A DNA stretch of 64,000 nt from Microbulbifer sp. TB1203 (GTDB lineage: Bacteria > Pseudomonadota > Gammaproteobacteria > Pseudomonadales > Cellvibrionaceae): the NCBI RefSeq assembly GCF_030997045.1, contig NZ_CP116899.1, positions 868,001 through 932,000 on the forward strand, written 5' to 3'. A program made the position numbers and the translations under genes. Below are positions 7,102 to 14,361 of this stretch, piece after piece. The stretch's first letter is position 1. Every line of letters begins with the position of its first letter. Below the pieces are notes generated by a model. That model saw only the letters and a list, made by a program, of their open reading frames with translations. It did no database searches and was not told the origin of the DNA.

Positions 7102-9111
7102 ATGGAATCGCGTCCGTTTCAAGTGGTGTGCAATTACAGCCCGGCGGGTGATCAGCCCGCCGCGATAGAGGCGTTGGTAGAGGGAGTGGAAGACGGCCTG
7201 AGTCACCAGACCCTGCTGGGTGTGACCGGCTCCGGCAAGACCTTCACCATGGCCAACATCATCGAACGGGTACAGCGGCCGGCCATTGTGATGGCCCATA
7301 ACAAGACCCTGGCGGCACAGTTGTACGGGGAGTTCAGGGAGTTTTTCCCCAGGAACTCGGTGGAGTACTTCGTCTCCTATTACGACTACTACCAGCCGGA
7401 GGCCTATGTCCCTTCCTCGGACACTTTTATCGAGAAGGACGCCTCGGTCAACGAGCATATCGAGCAGATGCGTCTGTCCGCCACCAAGGCGCTGATCGAG
7501 CGCCGCGATGTGATCGTGGTAGCCACTGTGTCCGCCATTTACGGCCTCGGGGACCCGGACAAGTACCTGAAGATGGTGCTGCACCTGGACCGCGGCGACC
7601 TGGTGGACCAGCGCACCATCCTGCGCCGCCTGGCGGAACTCCAGTACACCCGCAACGACACCGACTTCCGCCGCGCCACCTATCGGGTGCGCGGCGACGT
7701 GATCGACATCTATCCGGCGGACTCGGATATGGAGGCGGTGCGTCTGTCCCTGTTCGACGAGGAGATCGAGGAGATCACGCTGTTCGACCCGCTCACCGGC
7801 GAAATGCTGAAAAAAGTGCCGCGGGTGACCATCTTTCCCAAGTCCCATTACGTGACCCCGCGGGAGACCATCGTCAGCGCCATCGACCAGATCAAGGACG
7901 AGCTGCGCGAGCGCCTCAAGCAGCTGCGCGACAACGGCAAGCTGCTGGAGGCCCAGCGGCTGGAGCAGCGCACCAAGTACGACCTGGAAATGATGCAGGA
8001 GCTGGGTTACTGCAACGGGGTGGAGAATTACTCCCGCTACCTGTCCGGCCGGGGTCCCGGCCAGCCGCCGCCCACGTTGTTCGACTATTTGCCCGACGAC
8101 GCGATGCTGTTTATCGATGAGAGTCACGTTACCGTGCCGCAGATCGGCGGCATGTATCGCGGCGACCGCTCGCGCAAGGAGACGCTGGTGGAATACGGTT
8201 TCCGCCTGCCCTCGGCGCTGGACAACCGCCCGCTCAAGTTCGAGGAGTGGGAGCAGCTGGCGCCGCAGGCTATCTTCGTTTCCGCCACTCCCGGCCCCTA
8301 CGAAGCAGAGCACGCCGGTCAGGTGGTGGAACAGGTGGTGCGCCCCACCGGCCTGGTGGACCCGCAAGTGGAGATTCGCCCCGCGTCGACCCAGGTGGAC
8401 GATGTCCTCTCGGAAATCCATCGCTGTACGGATGCGGACCAGCGGGTACTCATTACAGTGCTCACCAAGCGCATGGCGGAGGACCTTACCGAATACCTGG
8501 ACGAAAGCGGTATACGCGTGCGCTACCTGCACTCGGATATCGATACGGTGGAGCGGGTGGAGATTATCCGCGACCTGCGCATCGGCGAGTTCGACGTACT
8601 GGTGGGGATCAACCTGCTGCGCGAGGGGCTGGATATGCCGGAAGTGGCGTTGGTGGCCATCTTCGATGCGGACAAGGAGGGCTTCCTGCGCTCCGACCGC
8701 TCCCTGATCCAGACCATCGGCCGCGCCGCGCGCAACCTGCATGGGCGGGCCATTCTCTACGCGGACAGGGTCACCGACTCAATGAAGCGCGCGCTGGAGG
8801 AGACGGAGCGCCGGCGGCTGAAGCAATTGGAGTTCAACGCCGACCACGGCATCACCCCTCAGGGCATCCGCAAGAGCGTGGCGGACATCATGGAAGGCGC
8901 CGTCGCCCCGGGCGTGCCGGCGCGTGGTCGCCGCAAGGTGGCGGAAGGGAAGGGCGCCTACAAAGTGGACCGCAAGCCGCTTACCGACCAGCAGCGCTGG
9001 GCGCGTATCGAAGAGTTGGAAGAGCAGATGTACGGACACGCCAAGAACCTGGAATTCGAGGCCGCCGCCAAACTCCGCGACGAGATCACCCGCCTGAAAG
9101 AAGAGCCGTAG
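7102..9111 (+). CDS. uvrB: Excinuclease ABC subunit B
   Basis: Damage-verifying helicase-like subunit of nucleotide excision repair. 669 residues (E. coli 673). Motifs: Walker A GVTGSGKT near residue 45, the beta-hairpin region SYYDYYQPEAYVPSSDTFI, DEXX-type box LFIDESH, helicase motifs SATPGPYE and QTIGRAARN, and the C-terminal UVR motif EELEEQMYGHAKNLEFE that contacts UvrC. I start at ATG 7102 because GGTGGAG lies just upstream and homologues begin here; ATG 7090 adds four residues and has its ribosome site too close. A candidate SOS box overlaps the promoter. Confidence 0.97.
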   Translation: MESRPFQVVCNYSPAGDQPAAIEALVEGVEDGLSHQTLLGVTGSGKTFTMANIIERVQRPAIVMAHNKTLAAQLYGEFREFFPRNSVEYFVSYYDYYQPEAYVPSSDTFIEKDASVNEHIEQMRLSATKALIERRDVIVVATVSAIYGLGDPDKYLKMVLHLDRGDLVDQRTILRRLAELQYTRNDTDFRRATYRVRGDVIDIYPADSDMEAVRLSLFDEEIEEITLFDPLTGEMLKKVPRVTIFPKSHYVTPRETIVSAIDQIKDELRERLKQLRDNGKLLEAQRLEQRTKYDLEMMQELGYCNGVENYSRYLSGRGPGQPPPTLFDYLPDDAMLFIDESHVTVPQIGGMYRGDRSRKETLVEYGFRLPSALDNRPLKFEEWEQLAPQAIFVSATPGPYEAEHAGQVVEQVVRPTGLVDPQVEIRPASTQVDDVLSEIHRCTDADQRVLITVLTKRMAEDLTEYLDESGIRVRYLHSDIDTVERVEIIRDLRIGEFDVLVGINLLREGLDMPEVALVAIFDADKEGFLRSDRSLIQTIGRAARNLHGRAILYADRVTDSMKRALEETERRRLKQLEFNADHGITPQGIRKSVADIMEGAVAPGVPARGRRKVAEGKGAYKVDRKPLTDQQRWARIEELEEQMYGHAKNLEFEAAAKLRDEITRLKEEP

Positions 9112-9125
9112 CCCCCCCGGGGGCC

Positions 9126-9175
9126 CGGGACCGCGGAGCTCCAGCTCCGCAAGCGGGCCGCAGGTCCGCCCTCCG
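9126..9175 (+). repeat. Paired small hairpins, copy G1
   Basis: Two adjacent hairpins: GCGGAGC/GCTCCGC, then GCGGGCC/GGTCCGC. Related paired hairpins are at about 60475-60518 and 61984-62020, each with different stem bases that still pair. Confidence 0.5.
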
Positions 9176-9207
9176 TACTGGGCGTCTGTGGCGGCCCTGC
9201 TACCGGT

Positions 9208-9303
9208 GGCTTTTTGCCAGACACGGGCTGGGCGCCCCCCTTAAATACTTCCCTGTACGCTCTCCACGGCCATCCATGGCCGTGAAAGGTCTGGCAAAAA
9301 GCC
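9208..9303 (+). repeat. Core-and-arm hairpin element, copy C1
   Basis: Perfect 15-bp arms (9208-9222 and 9289-9303) enclose a core containing GGGCGCCCCCCTTAAATAC and CCCTGTACGCTC. The core is shared with elements at 49522-49644 and, in reverse, 14202-14296; the arms are not. This 387-bp gap between uvrB and tRNA-Val otherwise holds only repeats G1 and B1 and the tRNA promoter. Confidence 0.75.
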
Positions 9304-9354
9304 CCCAGCATCAGGACCTTCGCGTAGCGTCCGTCGTTTTGTCCGATTCCACCT

Positions 9355-9400
9355 TGTAGGAGCGGCGGGGCGGCCATCCGCCCATGGCCGCGATCGGACT
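9355..9400 (+). repeat. REP-like repeat, copy B1
   Basis: Begins TGTAGGAGCGGCGGGGCGG and contains GGGCGG-ccat-CCGCCC, then CATGGCCGCGATC. The same variant occurs at 60528-60570; two-armed relatives are at 55003, 56113 and 57349. Confidence 0.7.
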
Positions 9401-9428
9401 CGCTGATTGCATACATCAAACCAAGTTG

Positions 9429-9457
9429 TTGAAAACCCAAAAATCCGATGCTAAAGT
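9429..9457 (+). promoter_or_regulatory. Sigma-70 promoter of tRNA-Val
   Basis: TTGAAA (9429-9434), 17-bp spacer, TAAAGT (9452-9457), then a GC-rich discriminator, 42 bp before the tRNA. Confidence 0.6.
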
Positions 9458-9498
9458 TCGCGCTCTTCGCAGCACGGGCTTCCCGGGTTGCAAGGTTT

Positions 9499-9575
<77 letters not shown>

Positions 9576-9585
9576 TTTACCTACT

Positions 9586-9619
9586 CTTTGTAAATTGACA
9601 TCCCTGTCAATTTACAAAG
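9586..9619 (+). other. Perfect 15-bp palindrome between tRNA-Val and thrS
   Basis: Arms 9586-9600 and 9605-9619 (CTTTGTAAATTGACA and its complement) pair perfectly over a 4-nt loop. No T run follows, so it is not a typical terminator. It could be a processing stem for the tRNA transcript or a dimeric-repressor operator in the 220-bp thrS upstream region. Confidence 0.7.
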
Positions 9620-9796
9620 ATCGCCCAGGCAAAAGCTGCGCAAAAAGTGTGATTTTTGCTGGTTTTACCGGGCTCGCGCCGGCGCTGACGCCGGCGGCGG
9701 TGCATCCATACACCGCTTTGTCGGCCTCTCCGGGCCTTCACAACATATGTTCACGCTGCCTTTGGTAGGGGCGGCCACTGATAGAAAGGAAGTACA

Positions 9797-11725
9797 ATGC
9801 CCGTTGTCACTCTCCCCGACGGTTCCCGTCGCGAATTCCCCAAACCTGTTTCCGTCCACGAAGTCGCCGCCGATATCGGCCCCGGTCTCGCCAAAGCAGC
9901 GCTTGCCGGTGTGGTCGACGGCAAAGAGGTCGACACCAGCTATGTGATCGATCGCGACGCGGAACTGGCAATTATTACCGACCGCCAGCCGGAAGGGCTG
10001 GAGGTGATCCGCCATTCCACCGCGCACCTGTTGGCCCAAGCGGTGAAACAGCTGTACCCCGGTGCACAGGTCACCATCGGCCCGGTGATCGAGGACGGTT
10101 TCTATTACGATTTCGCCTACGAGCGCCAGTTTACTCCGGAGGACCTGGAGAAAATCGAGCAGCGTATGGAGGAGCTGGCGAAGGAAGATATTCCGGTCAG
10201 CCGCCGACTGATGCCGCGCGATGAAGCGGTGAAGTACTTCCGCGATATGGGCGAGGAATACAAGGCGAAAATCATCGCCGATATTCCCAGTGACCAGGAC
10301 ATCTCCCTGTATCGCCAGGGCGACTTCGAGGACCTGTGCCGCGGCCCGCACGTGCCTTCCACCGGCAAACTGAAAGCGTTCAAACTGACCAAGGTGGCCG
10401 GCGCCTACTGGCGCGGCGACGCCAGCAACGAGATGCTCACCCGCGTCTACGGTACCGCTTGGGCCAACAGGAAAGACCTGAAGGCCTACCTGCACCGCAT
10501 CGAGGAGGCGGAAAAGCGCGACCACCGCAAGCTGGCGAAGAAATACGATCTCTTCCATATCCAGGAAGAGGCGCCGGGCATGGTGTTCTGGCACCCGAAC
10601 GGCTGGACTATCTACAGCACCATCGAGCAGTACATGCGCCGCCGCCAGCGCGAGTACGGCTACAAAGAGATCAAGACCCCGCAACTGGTGGATTTCTCTC
10701 TCTGGCGCAAATCCGGCCACGCGGACAAGTTCGGCGACGACATGTTCACCCTCACCAGTGAGGAGCGCCAGTTCGCGATCAAGCCGATGAACTGCCCCTG
10801 CCACGTGCAGGTATTCAACCAGGGCCTGCGCAGCTACCGCGATCTGCCCCTGCGCCTGGCGGAGTTCGGCTCCTGCCACCGCAGTGAGCCCTCCGGTTCC
10901 CTGCACGGACTGATGCGCGTTCGCGGCTTCGTGCAGGATGACGGCCATATCTTCTGTACCGAAGGGCAGATCCAGTCGGAAGTATCCGATTTCATGGACC
11001 TGTTGCACTCGGTATACAAGGATTTCGGTTTCGAAGAGGTTATCTACCGTCTGTCCACCCGCCCGGAACAGCGGGTGGGCTCCGACGAGAGCTGGGACAA
11101 GGCGGAGAAGGCCCTGGCCCAGGCCCTGGACGCCGCTGGCCTGCCCTGGGAGGAGCTGCCGGGAGAGGGCGCCTTCTATGGCCCCAAGATCGAGTTCTCC
11201 CTGAAGGACTGTCTGGGCCGGGTGTGGCAGTGCGGCACCATCCAGGTGGACTTCTCCATGCCGGGCCGCCTGGACGCCCAGTATGTGGCGGAAGACGGCT
11301 CCCGCCAGACCCCGGTGATGTTGCACCGGGCGGCGCTGGGTTCCTTCGAGCGCTTTATCGGCATCCTGATCGAGCACTACGAGGGCGCTTTCCCCGCCTG
11401 GCTGGCGCCCCAGCAGGTTGCGGTGCTGAATATTACTGACCGGCAGGCCGGATACTGTCGCGAACTGGAGGCCCGCCTCGCTGCTTTGCAATATCGTGCC
11501 TCGGCCGACTTGAGAAACGAGAAGATCGGCTTTAAAATCCGCGAGCACACGCTACAGCGTGTCCCTTATCTGCTGGTGATCGGCGATAAGGAAGTGGAGA
11601 GCCAAACGGTCGCCGTGCGCACACGCAGCGGTGAGGACCTTGGAACCATGACTTTTGAGTCATTCCTAGAGATCCTCGACCGGGACGTGGATCGCCGCGG
11701 CCGTTTGTCTATTTCTGAAAATTGA
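9797..11725 (+). CDS. thrS: Threonine--tRNA ligase
   Basis: Class II aminoacyl-tRNA synthetase that charges tRNA-Thr and edits Ser-tRNA-Thr. 642 residues, the same length as E. coli ThrRS. It has the TGS domain (MPVVTLPDGS), the editing domain with HSTAHLLA and the Cys/His site DLCRGPHVP, the catalytic core with MNCPCHVQVF (zinc-binding Cys), FRSEPSG-type motif 2 (CHRSEPSGSLHGL), and a C-terminal anticodon-binding domain. ATG at 9797 has AAGGAAG upstream. It heads the conserved thrS-infC-rpmI-rplT-pheST block; its stop overlaps the infC Shine-Dalgarno region. Confidence 0.98.
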   Translation: MPVVTLPDGSRREFPKPVSVHEVAADIGPGLAKAALAGVVDGKEVDTSYVIDRDAELAIITDRQPEGLEVIRHSTAHLLAQAVKQLYPGAQVTIGPVIEDGFYYDFAYERQFTPEDLEKIEQRMEELAKEDIPVSRRLMPRDEAVKYFRDMGEEYKAKIIADIPSDQDISLYRQGDFEDLCRGPHVPSTGKLKAFKLTKVAGAYWRGDASNEMLTRVYGTAWANRKDLKAYLHRIEEAEKRDHRKLAKKYDLFHIQEEAPGMVFWHPNGWTIYSTIEQYMRRRQREYGYKEIKTPQLVDFSLWRKSGHADKFGDDMFTLTSEERQFAIKPMNCPCHVQVFNQGLRSYRDLPLRLAEFGSCHRSEPSGSLHGLMRVRGFVQDDGHIFCTEGQIQSEVSDFMDLLHSVYKDFGFEEVIYRLSTRPEQRVGSDESWDKAEKALAQALDAAGLPWEELPGEGAFYGPKIEFSLKDCLGRVWQCGTIQVDFSMPGRLDAQYVAEDGSRQTPVMLHRAALGSFERFIGILIEHYEGAFPAWLAPQQVAVLNITDRQAGYCRELEARLAALQYRASADLRNEKIGFKIREHTLQRVPYLLVIGDKEVESQTVAVRTRSGEDLGTMTFESFLEILDRDVDRRGRLSISEN

Positions 11726-11739
11726 CGGAGACGATAGTT

Positions 11740-12282
11740 ATTAAACGAGACAGCAGCAAGGGACGGTCCAAAAAGGCCCGCATTAATGATCAGATTGAGG
11801 CGTCAGAGCTGCGCCTGATTGGAGCCGACGGCGAGCAGGTGGGCATTGTCACCCTGGAAGAGGCGCTGGAGGCCGCGCAAAAAGTCAATCTGGATCTCGT
11901 TGAAATTGCGCCGGACTCCGATCCGATAGTCTGTAAAATCATGGACTACGGAAAGCACATTTTTGAGGCCAAAAAGGCCAAAAATGCTGCCAAGAAGAAA
12001 CAGAAGCAGCAGCAGATCAAAGAAATGAAGTTTCGTCCCGGTACCGATATCGGCGACTACCAGATCAAGCTGCGCAACCTGACCCGCTTCCTGGAGGCGG
12101 GGGACAAGGCCAAGATTTCCCTGCGCTTCCGCGGCCGGGAAATGGCGCACCAGGAGCTGGGTATGGAAATGATGCAGCGCATCGAGAAAGACCTGGAAGA
12201 GCTGGGCACCGTGGAGCAGCGGCCGAAAATGGAAGGCCGCCAGATGATCATGGTGATTGCTCCCAGCAAAAAGAAGAAGTAA
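11740..12282 (+). CDS. infC: Translation initiation factor IF-3
   Basis: Binds the 30S subunit, blocks premature 50S joining and rejects non-AUG starts. Starting at the ATT at 11740 gives 180 residues, exactly the E. coli length, with RINDQIEASELRLIG at the N terminus and KFRPGTDIGDYQIKL and MAHQELGMEMM in the C domain. GGAG at 11727-11730 lies 9 nt before this ATT. A TTG at 11722 is in frame but would precede the ribosome site. AUU starts in infC are the known basis of IF-3 autoregulation, so I take this as genuine. Confidence 0.95.
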   Translation: MKRDSSKGRSKKARINDQIEASELRLIGADGEQVGIVTLEEALEAAQKVNLDLVEIAPDSDPIVCKIMDYGKHIFEAKKAKNAAKKKQKQQQIKEMKFRPGTDIGDYQIKLRNLTRFLEAGDKAKISLRFRGREMAHQELGMEMMQRIEKDLEELGTVEQRPKMEGRQMIMVIAPSKKKK

Positions 12283-12355
12283 GGCCCCGGGAAGTCATTC
12301 CCGGACCTGCTCGGAGAAGTGATTGGGCGACGGCTGCCTCCTCACTCTCACAATG

Positions 12356-12380
12356 CCGCCGGTATTTGCCGGCGGTTTTT
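12356..12380 (+). terminator. Hairpin terminator/attenuator between infC and rpmI
   Basis: CCGCCGG (12356-12362) pairs with CCGGCGG (12369-12375), followed by T5. It may attenuate transcription into the L35-L20 genes or terminate infC messages. Confidence 0.7.
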
Positions 12381-12426
12381 ACACTAGGTGCCTGACCACA
12401 GGCGCATAATTACTTTGGAGTACAAA

Positions 12427-12621
12427 ATGCCGAAAGCAAAAGTACACAGTGGCGCCGCCAAGCGCTTCAAGAAGACGGCTGCGGGCTACAAGCACAAGCA
12501 CGCCAACAAGAGCCACATCCTCACCAAGATGACCACCAAGCGCAAGCGTCAGCTGCGCGGCACCCAGACCATGAATAAGTCTGATGCCGGTCTGGTCGAT
12601 CGTATGCTGCGCGCCAAGTAA
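12427..12621 (+). CDS. rpmI: 50S ribosomal protein L35
   Basis: 64-residue, very basic ribosomal protein: PKAKVHSGAAKRFKKT at the N terminus and KRKRQLRGT in the centre, as in all bacterial L35. ATG at 12427 follows TTGGAG. It is co-transcribed with rplT 36 bp downstream. In E. coli L20 represses translation of this pair; the upstream hairpin and AT-rich leader would allow that here too, but the sequence alone does not prove it. Confidence 0.97.
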   Translation: MPKAKVHSGAAKRFKKTAAGYKHKHANKSHILTKMTTKRKRQLRGTQTMNKSDAGLVDRMLRAK

Positions 12622-12657
12622 TTGGCCCATCGCTAACAGGTTTAAGAGGATAGAGTT

Positions 12658-13017
12658 ATGGCCCGTGTAAAACGTGGTGTAGAGGCGCGTCGTCGTCACA
12701 AGAAAATTTTGAAGCAGGCCAAAGGTTACTACGGTGCGCGTTCACGCGTATTCCGCGTAGCCAAGCAGGCGGTGATCAAAGCCGGCCAGTACGCTTACCG
12801 CGACCGTCGCGTTAAAAAGCGCAACTTCCGCGCCCTGTGGATCACTCGTATCAACGCCCAGTCCCGTGCTGAAGGCATGAGCTACAGCCGCCTCATCGCC
12901 GGTCTGAAAAAGGCGGAGATCACCCTGGATCGCCGTGTCCTGGCCGATCTGGCGGTATACGACAAAGCCGCTTTTGCTGCCGTAGTTGAAAAAGCCAAGG
13001 CAGCCCTGGCGGCGTAA
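12658..13017 (+). CDS. rplT: 50S ribosomal protein L20
   Basis: Early 23S rRNA-binding assembly protein, 119 residues. Conserved features are MARVKRGVEARRRHKKIL, KGYYGARSRVFRVAKQAV, RDRRVKKRNFRALWI and RINAQSRA. AGAGGA precedes the ATG. A strong terminator follows at 13047, separating it from pheS. Confidence 0.98.
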   Translation: MARVKRGVEARRRHKKILKQAKGYYGARSRVFRVAKQAVIKAGQYAYRDRRVKKRNFRALWITRINAQSRAEGMSYSRLIAGLKKAEITLDRRVLADLAVYDKAAFAAVVEKAKAALAA

Positions 13018-13046
13018 GCTGCCACTTCAGTTGCAAGACTGAATAC

Positions 13047-13088
13047 AAAAAATAGGGAAGGGCTGTTATGGCCCTTCCCTATTTTTTT
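13047..13088 (+). terminator. Strong Rho-independent terminator after rplT
   Basis: A 17-bp perfect stem (13047-13063 with 13071-13087), 7-nt loop and T-rich end. pheS therefore probably has its own promoter in the 50 bp that follow, though I see no convincing -35/-10 pair. Confidence 0.92.
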
Positions 13089-13141
13089 ATGGAGTTTCCG
13101 CTATTTTTTAAACGAAGTTGGATTCAAACGGGAATAGTTCG

Positions 13142-14155
13142 ATGCAAGATTTGCAGTCCCTCACCGAACAGGCGCTGGAGCTGGTGGAGCAGGCCGACGG
13201 CCTGGCGGCACTGGATCAGGTGCGCGTGGACTACCTGGGTAAAAAGGGCCAGCTCACCGCGCTGCTGAAGAGCCTGGGCAAACTGTCGGTGGAAGAGCGC
13301 CCGGCAGCCGGTGCCAGGATTAACGAAGCCAAGCAGCAGGTGCAGGAAAAGATCAACGCGCGCCGCGACCAGCTGGAACAGGCCGCAATTGACGCCAAGC
13401 TGGCGGAGGAGACCATCGACGTCACTCTGCCCGGCCGCGGCGAAGAGCAGGGCAATGCGCACCCGGTGACCCGCACCATGCGCCGTATCGAAGAGCTGTT
13501 TCTACATCTCGGCTTCTCCGTGGAAGAAGGGCCGGAGATCGAAGACGACTACCACAACTTCGAGGCACTGAATATTCCCGCGCATCACCCGGCACGGGCG
13601 ATGCACGACACCTTCTATATCGATCCGTCCACGGTGCTGCGCACCCACACCTCCCCGGTGCAGATCCGCACCATGGAAAAGGCCGCGCCGCCGATCCGCA
13701 TCATCTGCCCGGGGCGGGTCTACCGCTGCGACTCCGACGTGACCCACTCGCCCATGTTCCACCAGGTGGAAGGGCTGGTAGTGGACAAAGGGGTCAGCTT
13801 TGCGCACCTGAAGGGCTGCGTGGACCAGTTCCTGAAAGCCTTCTTCGAGGCCGACGTGCCGGTACGCTTCCGACCGTCCTACTTCCCGTTCACCGAGCCC
13901 TCCGCGGAAGTGGACATTCAGTGCACTGCCTGCGGCGGCGAGGGCTGCCGCGTCTGCTCCGGTACCGGCTGGCTGGAAGTCATGGGCTGCGGCATGGTGC
14001 ACCCGAATGTGTTCACCGCCTGCAATATCGACAGCGAAACCTACTCCGGCTTCGCCTTCGGCATGGGCGTGGAGCGTCTAGCCATGCTGCGCTACGGCGT
14101 CAACGACCTGCGCCTGTTTTTCGACAACGACCTGCGTTTTTTGAAGCAGTTTTGA
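13142..14155 (+). CDS. pheS: Phenylalanine--tRNA ligase alpha subunit
   Basis: Catalytic alpha subunit of the alpha2beta2 PheRS. 337 residues: N-terminal coiled coil, VRVDYLGKKGQLT, PEIEDDYHNFEALNIP, motif 2 GRVYRCDSDVTHSPMFHQ and C-terminal GFAFGMGVERLAMLRYG. Between FRPSYFPFTEPSAEVD and GCGMVHPNVF there is a four-Cys insert (CTAC, CRVC with GGEG) that could hold zinc; E. coli has a shorter metal-free loop here. ATG at 13142 fits the family start. It is separated from pheT by an unusually large 206-bp gap. Confidence 0.97.
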   Translation: MQDLQSLTEQALELVEQADGLAALDQVRVDYLGKKGQLTALLKSLGKLSVEERPAAGARINEAKQQVQEKINARRDQLEQAAIDAKLAEETIDVTLPGRGEEQGNAHPVTRTMRRIEELFLHLGFSVEEGPEIEDDYHNFEALNIPAHHPARAMHDTFYIDPSTVLRTHTSPVQIRTMEKAAPPIRIICPGRVYRCDSDVTHSPMFHQVEGLVVDKGVSFAHLKGCVDQFLKAFFEADVPVRFRPSYFPFTEPSAEVDIQCTACGGEGCRVCSGTGWLEVMGCGMVHPNVFTACNIDSETYSGFAFGMGVERLAMLRYGVNDLRLFFDNDLRFLKQF

Positions 14156-14201
14156 TGGCCGGAGCTCGGAAAGAATACGAACTCTGATGCGAAGGCCCTG
14201 A

Positions 14202-14296
14202 TACCGGGAGTTGTTTGCGAGACCTTATGAGGCAGGGATGCCGATTAGAGCCTACATGGACGTATTTACGGCGTGTCTCGCAAACAACTCCCGGTA
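14202..14296 (+). repeat. Core-and-arm hairpin element, copy C2, between pheS and pheT
   Basis: Perfect 22-bp arms (14202-14223 and 14275-14296) enclose a 51-nt loop whose reverse complement contains TAAATACGTCCATGTAGGCTC and CGGCATCCCTGCCTCAT split across it, matching the cores of copies C1 and C3. Confidence 0.85.
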
Positions 14297-14361
14297 GCAG
14301 GACCGCCACGGCGCCTGAAGCAGAGCGCAGAGCGCCAAGGAATAGAGAAAGAGACAGCACT

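Noticed and set aside
7030..8742. 570-codon open frame on the minus strand across uvrB
   Set aside because: Antisense shadow of a high-GC gene; the plus frame carries all UvrB motifs.
9665..11548. 627-codon open frame on the minus strand across thrS
   Set aside because: Shadow of thrS; no recognisable domain and overlaps a complete synthetase gene.
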